A stretch of 13,760 bases of DNA from an uncultured Lachnospiraceae bacterium (GCA_900539715.1 UQDA01000044.1:1-13760); one strand, 5' to 3'. Positions 6,387 to 13,760 are shown, numbered from the stretch's first letter. Notes: generated from the sequence alone by a model not told the origin. Numbers and translations: made by a program.

Positions 6387-8057
6387 ATGAAAAAAAGAGA
6401 GTACAAACGAATCTGTGCCCTGATGCTTTCGGGTGTCATGGCAGCGTCAATGCTTGCAGGCTGCGGCGCAGAAAAAGAAGCGAGCGCTCCGGCGGCTTCT
6501 GCAGAAGCAGGGCAGGAGACGGAGAACACCGCAAAAACAGAAGAGGCGCAGGAAGCAAAAGGGGAGAAGCTTCTGGCTGAGGAGCTGACAATTGAACTTT
6601 TACAGCCGGAAAACGCTTATGCTCCGATCAGCGAAGACTGTGCAGTGCTTAGAGAGATCTTTGAAAAGACAAATGTTCACTTAAAGATCAAGGCGGTTCC
6701 TTCCAGCGATTATGGTACAAAAGCAAGTATGTACATGGCAACCAATAAAATTCCGGATGCGATGGAAGTTGGAACCGGAAACATCAAGGACTATGCACGC
6801 AGCGGTATGTTCCTGAATCTGTCCGAGTATGAAGAATATATGCCGAATTATCTGGCAGCGCTGAATACTCCGGAGCGTAAAATGGATGCCAAGAGCCTGT
6901 ATCTGGATGGAAATCTGTATTCTTTTGCAAATCTGGAGAAATTCAGAATCGGAACGGCGACAATGCCTCTGATTCGCGCAGATCTTCTGGAAGAACAGAA
7001 TCTGTCCATGCCGACAACATGGGATGAATTTTATGATGTTATGCTCAAAATTAAGGAAAAGCATCCGGATATGTATGCAATGTCCAGCAGAATGGGAACC
7101 AATTACCTGCTCGGACAGCTGGCATTTCCTCTTGGAACAGGCGGATTTGAAGAATTTAAGACAAATAACGGAATGTACTATGAGCCGGATCAGGACAAAT
7201 ATTTATACGGACCGATTCAGGATGACTTTAAGCTCGTTCTGGAGTTCGTTCACAATATGTATGCAGACGGCCTTCTGGATCCCGATTATGCGGTAATGAC
7301 CAGAGATATCTGCTGGGAAAAGCTCTCCAGCGGTAAACTGTTTGCTTACTATGATAATAATACCTTTGCGGCACGTACATTTAATCCGGCGCTGAGAGAG
7401 TTAGATCCCAATGCCCGTTTTGAAATGATCCCTCCTATGGAAAATTCCGAAGGGGAAACCCGTTCTCTGCGTTACCAGAGAGACTGGCTGGGAGCAAATA
7501 TTGTAATCAGCAGTCAGGTAGAACGTCCGGAAGATGTTGTAAAATTCTTCGACTGGATGTATTCTGAAGAAGGTGCAAATGTATGTAACTTCGGTATTGA
7601 GGGTGAAACCTATGATATGGTGGATGGCGAGCCGATCATCAATCCCGATCTGCTTGCAAAGCATTCCTCTTCCGACGATGTAATTGCTTCGATTCAGGCA
7701 GAAATCGGCGCAGGCAGCAATAACTTTACACCTTATATCGATGAGAGCTGGTTTAAGCAGACCGCAGATCCGGAAATGGTTGAAATGGGTGCCCAGATTG
7801 ACGAGTGGACAAAAGAAGGCAAGACCATGCATGTACGTAACTCTCTGGAGCTTCTGTATACAGAAGAAGATGTAGAGAAATTAAAGACACTGGAAGCTAA
7901 TGTGATCACGCTGTTCAATCAGGAAATTGACAAATTCATTACCGGCCAGAGACCGCTTTCCGAGTGGGATGGATTTGCAGATGAGCTGGCAGCAGCAGGC
8001 GCGACAGAAATTGAGGAGATTTATAACCGCGCTTATGATAAAATGAAAGCGGAATAA
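6387..8057 (+). CDS. Extracellular sugar-binding lipoprotein of the LplA/YtcQ type, 556 aa
   Basis: Captures the oligosaccharide outside the cell and delivers it to the two permeases. A type II signal peptide runs from the basic start KKREYKR through a hydrophobic core to lipobox LAGC, so Cys26 would be lipidated and anchored on the membrane. An Ala/Glu-rich linker (about 28-60) leads into a family 1-type binding domain of about 490 residues. The large size (550 versus about 430 aa) is typical of LplA/YtcQ proteins, which take larger or charged oligosaccharides. An AAGGAGAGG box is 6-7 nt before the ATG. No symbol is given because lplA also names lipoate ligase. Confidence 0.93.
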   Translation: MKKREYKRICALMLSGVMAASMLAGCGAEKEASAPAASAEAGQETENTAKTEEAQEAKGEKLLAEELTIELLQPENAYAPISEDCAVLREIFEKTNVHLKIKAVPSSDYGTKASMYMATNKIPDAMEVGTGNIKDYARSGMFLNLSEYEEYMPNYLAALNTPERKMDAKSLYLDGNLYSFANLEKFRIGTATMPLIRADLLEEQNLSMPTTWDEFYDVMLKIKEKHPDMYAMSSRMGTNYLLGQLAFPLGTGGFEEFKTNNGMYYEPDQDKYLYGPIQDDFKLVLEFVHNMYADGLLDPDYAVMTRDICWEKLSSGKLFAYYDNNTFAARTFNPALRELDPNARFEMIPPMENSEGETRSLRYQRDWLGANIVISSQVERPEDVVKFFDWMYSEEGANVCNFGIEGETYDMVDGEPIINPDLLAKHSSSDDVIASIQAEIGAGSNNFTPYIDESWFKQTADPEMVEMGAQIDEWTKEGKTMHVRNSLELLYTEEDVEKLKTLEANVITLFNQEIDKFITGQRPLSEWDGFADELAAAGATEIEEIYNRAYDKMKAE

Positions 8058-8072
8058 GAGAAAAGAAAAGGC

Positions 8073-8098
8073 GGGGCATGCTGTTTGCCCCCACTTTT
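8073..8098 (+). terminator. Weak terminator or attenuator after the binding-protein gene
   Basis: Stem GGGGCA (8073-8078) / TGCCCC (8086-8091) with a 7-nt loop, followed by CACTTTT. It starts 16 nt past the stop codon. The T-run is short, so some transcripts would read on into the regulator, a common way to keep regulator levels below those of the transporter. It also covers the ATG at 8078, arguing against that codon as a start. Confidence 0.5.
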
Positions 8099-8128
8099 CC
8101 GCAAATAAAAAAGATACTGGAGATGGAT

Positions 8129-10459
8129 ATGAGACAGAAAAAATGTGAAAAAGGAACGTCAGGCAGAGAATACAGGGGGTATTTGGGGATTTTTATGTTC
8201 TTTTTTACATTTTTTCTCATTTTTCTTGTTGTCTCTTCACTGATTTATGCACAGTCTTTAAAAACACACAGAGAGCGTTTTGAGCAGGAAATGGTGAAGG
8301 GGCTGACAGAGTTTTCAAAAGAATGGGAACGTAATGTTCAGCAGGTTTATGAAGCGGGATATAAGCTGCTGTATAATGAGGCCTTTGCGAGACTGATTCC
8401 AAAAAGCGGGGAAAAGGCGGGGCAGCAGGATATTCTGGAGCTGACCGGATGGATGGAGCTGCACGCGGCATCTGTTTCTGATTATGCAGAAGATGTTTTT
8501 TTATATTATGATGATGATTATGTGATCACAGAACAGGGAATGAGCGATTTTTCCCTGTATTTTGACGTAGTAAGAGAACATGAACGTTATCCGTCGGCGG
8601 AATGGAGGAAGCTTCTGGAAAGAGGAGATGCCGTATACGGACTGGTGTCGGAGAAGGTGCATGAGAAATATTCCGGCGGAAACGAAGAGGCGGTCATGCC
8701 GCTTGTGATTTCCCGCAATATAAATGGAAGACAGGTTGTTTTAGGGACGGAGGTATCGGCGTATCGGCTGCAGGAGAACTTCCTGAGAAGACGCATGATG
8801 GATGCACAAGGCATTGTATGCCTGGATGGAGAGGGAAATGTATTTTTCTCCGGGGGAGGTGTTTCCTTTTCAGAAGAGGCAAACAGGGTACTGTCTGGCC
8901 TGGTCGGAGAAACTCCGGTTGTTCTGGCGAGTGTACAGCTGGATGGCAGGGAATGGATCACTGCGGGATGCAGGTCAGAACGGGAGCTGGATTTTTTCCT
9001 TCTGACGCCCAAAAAGCTTTTCAGGGAAAAGATTTTTCAGGGCAATGGTTTTATGCTTCTCTTTTTCCTTTTGACGATGGTTCTCTTTTTCATATTGACG
9101 CTGATTTATACAAGACGGATCTACCATCCGCTCCACAGCGTGGCTCAGAAGCTGGCTCTGGCAGAAAATGGGAGGGAACCGGCAGAGCTGACCAAGGGGA
9201 TTCCTGAGGAGCTGGACCGGTTCTGGAATCGGAACCGAACGATTCTGGACTTTCAGAAAAGATTGATGGAGAAAAATTTCGACGAGATGGTACATGCCAT
9301 TTTATGGGGAGAAAAGCAGGATCGGGAACTGCTTGCAGATTATCTCGAAATAGCAGGGGTACGAACGCAGAAGATGGGATGCCTGATCTGCCAGGTGGAT
9401 TTTCTGGAAAATTATTATTATGAATTTAAAGAATATGAGAGAGAGCTGATTGAAAAAAATCTTCCCCTTCTTCTGCAGCAGATGATGGACGGGAAGGAAG
9501 GCTGTTGTCTGGTTCCGGATTCCGGGAGCCGCTGCATTTGTTTTTTTGAATGGAGAGAGAATGTAGAAGAGTTTTTGACCGAGCTTGTAAAGCCTGTTCA
9601 GGAGCTGTTTGCAGGAGATACAGATTGCTGCAGAATCCGCTGCGGGATCAGTTCCCGGGCATCAGCAGAGGTAAGAGATGTCCGTCGGATTGTGTGGGAG
9701 GCGCAGACTGCACTTCGCCTGGAACAGGCTGAAGAGGCCGTTTCTTCAGGAGAAAACGGGCGGCTGATCATGGAATATAATGCAGAGATGGTACAGTTTG
9801 GAATCTGCTTTTCCAGAAAGGAAAAAAATCAGCTGATGAATTTTCTGGCAGGAGGGCAGGAGGAAAAGGCTCATGGGCTGCTGGAAAAAATCCTGAAAGA
9901 AAATCGGGAAGCCGGCGTTTATGAAGGATTGCTGAAGCTGTTATATTTTGAGTTGTATCATGTGGGGTATGATTTTCTGTTTGATACGGTTGGCGAAAAT
10001 CCGGAAAAGGCAGAGCAGCTTTGGAATCAGATACTTTTGATGGAAGAAAATGCGAATGCAGGAGGAGAAACCGCTTTGAAGGAGTTCTATTCCGCATGCA
10101 TTGCAATGACTTCCAAAAAGGAAAAACAGGATAAGCAGGACAATGCGCTGGAAAAGGTGTTTGCCTATATTACAGAACATTTTGCAGAAGGTATTTATCT
10201 GGAAAATGTGGCAGAGGCTGTAGAAATCAGTCCAAAGTATCTCTCGAGAGTATTTAAGGAGAGGACCGGAGTGAACCTTTCAGAGTATATCAGTCTGGTG
10301 CGGATCACCCGGGCAAAGGAATTGCTTTTGTCTACTTCAAAAAGCGTGGGTGAGATCGGAGAGCTGGTAGGGTTTGAAAACCGGACAACGTTTTTCAGGA
10401 CCTTTAAGAAGCTGGAAGGGGTATCGCCGAATGAATATCGGAAAAATACGCGCCAGTAA
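8129..10459 (+). CDS. Membrane-anchored AraC-family transcriptional regulator with extracellular sensor, 776 aa
   Basis: One-component sensor-regulator, comparable in layout to Bacillus YtdP and to a fusion of sensor (YesM) and regulator (YesN). TM1 is at about 17-42 and TM2 at about 308-327. The roughly 265 residues between them face outside and probably form a Cache-type ligand-binding domain. After TM2 come a HAMP-like linker and a degenerate GGDEF-like cytoplasmic domain (about 417-533, with CGISSRASAEVRDVRRIVWEAQTALRL at its end). Residues 673-772 form the AraC DNA-binding domain with two helix-turn-helix units (690-710 and 740-761, VGEIGELVGFENRTTFFRTFKK). Start: CTGGAG is 6 nt before ATG 8129; ATG 8123 is also possible, and ATG 8078 lies inside a hairpin. 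Probably activates the importer operon just upstream. Confidence 0.88.
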   Translation: MRQKKCEKGTSGREYRGYLGIFMFFFTFFLIFLVVSSLIYAQSLKTHRERFEQEMVKGLTEFSKEWERNVQQVYEAGYKLLYNEAFARLIPKSGEKAGQQDILELTGWMELHAASVSDYAEDVFLYYDDDYVITEQGMSDFSLYFDVVREHERYPSAEWRKLLERGDAVYGLVSEKVHEKYSGGNEEAVMPLVISRNINGRQVVLGTEVSAYRLQENFLRRRMMDAQGIVCLDGEGNVFFSGGGVSFSEEANRVLSGLVGETPVVLASVQLDGREWITAGCRSERELDFFLLTPKKLFREKIFQGNGFMLLFFLLTMVLFFILTLIYTRRIYHPLHSVAQKLALAENGREPAELTKGIPEELDRFWNRNRTILDFQKRLMEKNFDEMVHAILWGEKQDRELLADYLEIAGVRTQKMGCLICQVDFLENYYYEFKEYERELIEKNLPLLLQQMMDGKEGCCLVPDSGSRCICFFEWRENVEEFLTELVKPVQELFAGDTDCCRIRCGISSRASAEVRDVRRIVWEAQTALRLEQAEEAVSSGENGRLIMEYNAEMVQFGICFSRKEKNQLMNFLAGGQEEKAHGLLEKILKENREAGVYEGLLKLLYFELYHVGYDFLFDTVGENPEKAEQLWNQILLMEENANAGGETALKEFYSACIAMTSKKEKQDKQDNALEKVFAYITEHFAEGIYLENVAEAVEISPKYLSRVFKERTGVNLSEYISLVRITRAKELLLSTSKSVGEIGELVGFENRTTFFRTFKKLEGVSPNEYRKNTRQ

Positions 10460-10491
10460 CAGGCGATGTATATTTCGGAATGGAGGAATTT

Positions 10492-11481
10492 ATGCTGTAC
10501 CAGATTATGAGACATGAACATATATTTGAGCCGCTGCGATTTTTTAATCAGTGCCATGCTTCGACACTGTGTCGGCTGGCAGACGGATCTTTTGTGTGCG
10601 CCTGGTTTGCAGGAACAAAGGAAGGGGAAAGCGATTGTGCAATCTGGATGAGCCGCGAAAATGCAGGAGGCTGGAGCCGTCCGGAAAAGATTGCCCAGGA
10701 AGAGGGAGAGCCCTGCTGGAATCCGGTACTGTTTACAAAAGGAGAGCGCCTTGTCTTATTCTACAAAGCGGGAAAGACGATTCCCCAGTGGCGTACTCTG
10801 GTAAAAGAATCAATAGACGGAGGACGGACCTGGAGTCAAAAACGGGAGCTTGTCGAAGGGGATAAAGGAGGACGGGGACCTGTAAAAAATAAATGCCTGC
10901 GTCTGAAAGACGGGAGAATCCTTGCTCCGGCATCAATCGAGACTGAAACAGATTGGAATTGTTTTACAGATTGCTCAGAGGATGGCGGAAAAAGCTGGAA
11001 GGCAGGAGAAATGGTTCCGATTGACCGGACAAGTCTAAATGGGCCGGGGGTGATTCAGCCATCTTTATGGGAAGATGCGGAAGGAAATGTGCGGATGCTG
11101 ATGCGCAGTACCGAAGGATTTTTGTTTGAAAGCCGTTCAATGGATGGAGGAAAAACCTGGGAACCTGCAAGAAAGACAGAAATTCCCAATAATAACTGCG
11201 GCATTGATCTGGTAAAAACAGCCGGCGGCCGGCTTGTGCTGATCTGCAATCCGGTTTCTCAAAACTGGGGACCCCGATCGCCAATTGCATTTCTTGTATC
11301 GGAAGATGACGGGAAAAGCTGGACTGAGCCGGTCATTCTGGAACATGTTCCCTGTGAGAAAAATGAAATCCGGGCAGAATTTTCTTATCCGGCCGTTATT
11401 GCTGATGGAGAGGATATTTATATTACCTATACATGGAAACGCCAGAGCATCGTATTCTGGCAGATTCGGTTTTTACAGTAA
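10492..11481 (+). CDS. Asp-box (BNR) sialidase-like protein, COG4692 type, cytoplasmic, 329 aa
   Basis: Beta-propeller protein related to sialidases. Four Asp-boxes (S-x-D-x-G-x-T/S-W) are at 107-114, 162-169, 216-223 and 270-277, plus a degenerate one near 54-61. Family signatures are QCHASTLCRLADGSFVCAWFAGTKEGESDCAIW (20-52), CWNPVLF (75-81) and SYPAVIADGEDIYITYTWKR (298-317). There is no signal peptide or membrane segment, so it would act on imported sugars in the cytoplasm. The F/Y-R-I-P motif that carries the first active-site arginine of true GH33 sialidases is missing, so sialic acid may not be the substrate; an acidic or deoxy sugar glycosidase or lyase is possible. Start: GGAGG lies 5 nt before ATG 10492; an ATG at 10480 overlaps that site. 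It begins 32 nt behind the regulator, in the same operon. Confidence 0.82.
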   Translation: MLYQIMRHEHIFEPLRFFNQCHASTLCRLADGSFVCAWFAGTKEGESDCAIWMSRENAGGWSRPEKIAQEEGEPCWNPVLFTKGERLVLFYKAGKTIPQWRTLVKESIDGGRTWSQKRELVEGDKGGRGPVKNKCLRLKDGRILAPASIETETDWNCFTDCSEDGGKSWKAGEMVPIDRTSLNGPGVIQPSLWEDAEGNVRMLMRSTEGFLFESRSMDGGKTWEPARKTEIPNNNCGIDLVKTAGGRLVLICNPVSQNWGPRSPIAFLVSEDDGKSWTEPVILEHVPCEKNEIRAEFSYPAVIADGEDIYITYTWKRQSIVFWQIRFLQ

Positions 11482-11501
11482 CATATGTCGTATGATGCGG
11501 C

Positions 11502-11526
11502 TGTTTGTGTCGGAGTATCACAAACA
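11502..11526 (+). repeat. Hairpin in the gap between the sialidase-like and aldolase genes
   Basis: An 8-bp perfect stem TGTTTGTG (11502-11509) / CACAAACA (11519-11526) with a 9-nt loop, in an 81-nt gap. No T-run follows, so it is not a clear terminator; it may be an mRNA-stabilising element or a protein-binding palindrome. Confidence 0.4.
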
Positions 11527-11562
11527 TCCCGGTATTATTCACGCTTCGGAATGGAGATACAT

Positions 11563-12501
11563 ATGAAAAAAGGAAAACTTGCCAGCGGGGCATGGGTGAC
11601 AATGGTGACGCCCTTCAGAAATGGAAAAATTGATTATCCGGCAACAGAAAAGCTGGTTGAATGGTATGTGAAAAATGGTGTGGACGGCATTTTTGCAGTG
11701 TGTCAGTCCAGTGAAATGTTTTATTTGGATTTGGAGGAGCGGGAACAGCTGGGCCGCTTTGTTGTGGAAAAAGCTGCGGGCAGAGTTCCGGTTGTGGTAT
11801 CGGGTCATATTTCGGAAAAGGAAGAAGACCAGATAGAAGAAATTTCCCGGATGGCAAAAACGGGAGCGGATGCGGTAGTGCTTGTGACAAATCGCCTGGC
11901 TTTGGAGGAAGAAGGAGACGATATACTCAAAAAGCGGCTGGAACGGCTGCTTGAAGCGGTTCCGGAATGTGTGTTCGGCCTGTATGAGTGTCCGTATCCT
12001 TACAAAAGACTGTTAACGCCGGAGCTTTTACAGTTTTGTGCATCTACGGGCAGAATAGGATTTTTGAAAGATACCTGCTGCGATGAAGAGCAGATCCGAA
12101 AAAAGCTGGAAGCGATAGCGGGGACGGATTTTCAGCTTTTTAACGCGAATACGGCAACGCTTCTCCAGAGTCTGAAAGATGGTGCGGCAGGTTACTGCGG
12201 CGTGATGGCAAATTATCATCCCAGGCTGTATCACTGGCTGGTGAGAAATAAGGATGAGGCACAGGTGGATGCAGTCCAGGCATTTGCAACAGTGTGCTCG
12301 TGGGTGGAGCGCAGGCAGTATCCCCGCAATGCGAAATATCATCTCCGGCTGTGCGGGGTAGATATGACGCTGGAATGCAGAAAAACGTTTGCAGATGAAT
12401 GGGGAAGGCTGGATGAAACGGAGATTCAGGCGCTTTACCGGATAAACCGGGAATTTTTTACCTTTGGCAAAGCCGGGTATTGTTACCATCACCATTTTTA
12501 A
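11563..12501 (+). CDS. DapA/NanA-superfamily pyruvate-type class I aldolase, 312 aa, with an altered C-terminal end
   Basis: A (beta/alpha)8 aldolase that forms a Schiff base with pyruvate, acting as a lyase (or synthase) for a keto-sugar acid. Catalytic Lys169 sits in GFLKDTCCD, and Tyr141 of GLYECPYP is the usual proton-relay tyrosine. The carboxylate-binding GTTGE/GSTGE motif reads CQSSE (47-51), so two hydroxyls are kept (Ser49, Ser50). This variant differs from true dihydrodipicolinate synthase and suggests another substrate. Start: GGAG is 6 nt before ATG 11563; an in-frame ATG at 11485 would add 26 unlike residues. Homology appears to end near ALYRINREFF (about 290-299); the last dozen residues (TFGKAGYCYHHHF) are out-of-frame permease sequence, so the native stop has been lost. 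The core fold should be intact. Follows the sialidase-like gene and probably handles its product. Confidence 0.85.
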   Translation: MKKGKLASGAWVTMVTPFRNGKIDYPATEKLVEWYVKNGVDGIFAVCQSSEMFYLDLEEREQLGRFVVEKAAGRVPVVVSGHISEKEEDQIEEISRMAKTGADAVVLVTNRLALEEEGDDILKKRLERLLEAVPECVFGLYECPYPYKRLLTPELLQFCASTGRIGFLKDTCCDEEQIRKKLEAIAGTDFQLFNANTATLLQSLKDGAAGYCGVMANYHPRLYHWLVRNKDEAQVDAVQAFATVCSWVERRQYPRNAKYHLRLCGVDMTLECRKTFADEWGRLDETEIQALYRINREFFTFGKAGYCYHHHF

Positions 12502-12733
12502 CTTTATCGGTTACTGGAATGAATATATCTGGGCACTTGTATTTTCCGGAAAACAGGCAAACCGGACACTTGCGGTGGCGCTGCAGACGCTCGTGACAAG
12601 TATGCAGACGACAGGAAATTATCAGGGATTGTTTGCAGGCGTCGTGATCGTATTTATTCCAACGGTGATCATTTATATCCTTTTATCCAAACAGATTATG
12701 TCCGGTGCTACTGCCGGAGCAGTGAAAGGTTGA
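12455..12733 (+). pseudogene. C-terminal remnant of a MalG-type sugar ABC permease
   Basis: From about 12458 the frame reads LPLAKPGIVTITIFNFIGYWNEYIWALVF and ends SKQIMSGATAGAVKG: the last third of a CUT1 permease, from the end of the EAA coupling loop through the last two membrane segments. Roughly 190-200 N-terminal residues are missing. A stop at 12443-12445 closes the frame upstream, and the only available start is TTG at 12464 without a ribosome-binding site. It overlaps the 3' end of the aldolase gene in another frame. It is not the missing part of the intact LplC-like permease upstream, as its C-terminus differs (MSGATAGAVKG versus KGIMVGALKG). Almost certainly non-functional. Confidence 0.85.
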
Positions 12734-12740
12734 GTTTGAT

Positions 12741-13658
12741 ATGTTTCAGGCAATTCCGGTAGAGCCTATTCTGCGTGTGACGGAGCTCTACACAATATAT
12801 TATTTTCACCATAAAAGCGGATATCGGTTTGCCGGAGAAAGCCATGACTTCTGGGAAATCATTTATGTGGATGACGGAAGGGCGAGCGGACTGAACGGTC
12901 CTGAGCCATATACGCTTGAGAAAGGACAGATGATTTTTCATCATCCCAAGGTGTTTCATAACTTTCGGACCGGAGTCATGACCGGAGAAGAAGATGAAGA
13001 CTGTGATATCATTGTCATTTCCTTTCATGGTAAGCTTGATCTTTTGGAGCAGTTCAGAGACCATATTTTTACTCTGAGTATGCAGGAAAGACGGATTTTT
13101 AAAGAAATTGTCGATGAAGCCAGACTGGTTTATGAGAAAGATTTCGGACAGAATATGATTTACAAAAAGGAGGAGCCCTCGGCGCAGGAATTTACGCCGG
13201 GGGCAAAGCAGATGATTGGAAATCTGCTGGAACAGCTTCTCATCTCTTTGTATAGAAAGCAGCGCGAGTGCCCTTCACAGGTACAGGCGCTGCCGTTGCA
13301 GTCGCTGGGGACACAATATCGTATCGTCAGGGAAATTATCCTGTTTCTGGACCAGAATCTTTATAATAATATCAGTTTTCCGGATGTTTCCGGGCACTTT
13401 AATATGAGTGAGACTCAGCTGAAAAAGATGTTTCGTGAGGTGACAGGATACAGCGTAATGCAATATTACAGAAAGCGAGTGGTCATGCGCATCGAATATC
13501 ATATTCAGCAGATGGAGCAGAATTTTACTGAGCTGGCGGATCTGTTTCATTTTAGCTCCATCCACTATTTTTCCAAATTTTATAAAAGGGAAACGGGACG
13601 AACGCTGCGGGAATATCAGCAAAGCTGTCAGGATCGGCTTGAGAGCAACAGAAAATAA
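12741..13658 (+). CDS. AraC-family transcriptional regulator with N-terminal cupin domain, 305 aa
   Basis: Soluble cytoplasmic regulator. The N-terminal half is a cupin-like sugar-sensing domain (ESHDFWEIIYVDDG at 33-46; LEKGQMIFHHPKVFHNF at 59-75). The C-terminal 100 residues form the AraC DNA-binding domain, with helix-turn-helix units at about 211-232 and 262-283 (FTELADLFHFSSIHYFSKFYKRETGRTLREYQ). It starts 7 nt after the stop of the permease remnant; AAAGG lies 11 nt before the ATG, so translation may depend on coupling. The position suggests it once regulated the transporter whose remnant precedes it. Today it is read with the aldolase operon and may be an orphan or have been recruited to it. 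Confidence 0.9.
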   Translation: MFQAIPVEPILRVTELYTIYYFHHKSGYRFAGESHDFWEIIYVDDGRASGLNGPEPYTLEKGQMIFHHPKVFHNFRTGVMTGEEDEDCDIIVISFHGKLDLLEQFRDHIFTLSMQERRIFKEIVDEARLVYEKDFGQNMIYKKEEPSAQEFTPGAKQMIGNLLEQLLISLYRKQRECPSQVQALPLQSLGTQYRIVREIILFLDQNLYNNISFPDVSGHFNMSETQLKKMFREVTGYSVMQYYRKRVVMRIEYHIQQMEQNFTELADLFHFSSIHYFSKFYKRETGRTLREYQQSCQDRLESNRK

Positions 13659-13659
13659 G

Positions 13660-13705
13660 AAGGACGGATAAGAAACCGGTTTGGAATCTTATCCGTCCTT
13701 TTTGT
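13660..13705 (+). terminator. Strong terminator closing the sugar-use gene run
   Basis: A 14-bp perfect stem AAGGACGGATAAGA (13660-13673) / TCTTATCCGTCCTT (13687-13700) with a 13-nt loop, followed by TTTGTTTG. It lies 1 nt after the regulator's stop codon. Confidence 0.9.
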
Positions 13706-13709
13706 TTGT

Positions 13710-13758
13710 GGGTCGGATAGACCCTGTTGAGTACGTTGGAGTTTCTCAACAGAGAAAC
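13710..13758. repeat. Overlapping stem-loops at the right edge
   Basis: Three short perfect stems in 49 nt: GGGTC (13710-13714)/GACCC (13720-13724); CTGTTGAG (13724-13731)/CTCAACAG (13745-13752); GTTTCTC (13741-13747)/GAGAAAC (13752-13758). The last two share bases and exclude each other. The window ends here, so whether this belongs to an RNA leader, a repeat or a mobile-element end cannot be decided. Confidence 0.4.
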
Positions 13759-13760
13759 GG

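Noticed and set aside
8078..8128. Upstream start of the membrane regulator at 8078
   Set aside because: The codon is buried in a GGGGCA/TGCCCC hairpin and lacks a properly spaced ribosome-binding site.
11485..11562. Start of the aldolase at 11485
   Set aside because: The extra 26 residues are unlike the family N-terminus, and GGAG precedes the ATG at 11563.
12464..12733. A genuine small membrane protein of 89 aa
   Set aside because: It matches only the C-terminal third of a permease, begins inside the coupling loop, and has a TTG start without a ribosome-binding site.
1..13760. CRISPR arrays, tRNA or rRNA genes, transposases, phage genes
   Set aside because: No spaced direct repeats, cloverleaf or rRNA-like sequence, and no integrase or transposase motifs were seen on either strand.

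Overview
The window looks like chromosomal DNA of a gut-type Firmicute, most likely Lachnospiraceae (Clostridia). The reasons are strong AGGAGG ribosome-binding sites, AT-rich intergenic DNA with consensus sigma-A-like promoters, and gene families typical of that group: an LplB/LplC/LplA-type sugar ABC importer, a membrane-anchored AraC regulator and a group III iron alcohol dehydrogenase. Species cannot be fixed from the sequence alone. No RNA genes, CRISPR arrays, transposases or phage genes were seen.

Left part (about 1-4180), housekeeping and single genes. On the minus strand lie the 5' part of a class I ribonucleotide reductase large subunit (running off the left edge), a cation-diffusion-facilitator (CDF) metal exporter with an altered metal site, and an iron-containing alcohol dehydrogenase. 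A plus-strand DUF4886-type SGNH hydrolase sits between the last two. An 18-bp perfect stem-loop acts as a shared terminator between the converging hydrolase and dehydrogenase genes. The reductase, the exporter and the dehydrogenase each have a recognisable promoter; the reductase promoter is overlapped by two palindromes sharing AATAGT/ACTATT half-sites.

Right part (about 4180-13700), carbohydrate utilisation, all on the plus strand. The order is: permease LplB-like, permease LplC-like, solute-binding lipoprotein, membrane-bound AraC-type sensor-regulator, cytoplasmic Asp-box (sialidase-like, COG4692 type) protein, a class I pyruvate-type aldolase of the DapA/NanA superfamily, a truncated MalG-type permease, and a soluble cupin-AraC regulator. 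A perfect 14-bp terminator closes the run. The reading I favour is an importer for an oligosaccharide carrying an unusual terminal sugar acid. That sugar would be cleaved inside the cell by the Asp-box protein, and the released keto-acid split by the aldolase to give pyruvate. The membrane regulator would sense the substrate outside the cell and switch on the operon through a pair of 10-bp direct repeats upstream.

The most notable anomaly is at about 12443-12464. There the aldolase gene runs, out of frame, into the last third of a different ABC permease. This looks like a deletion scar that removed a second sugar transporter and left its AraC regulator stranded behind the aldolase.
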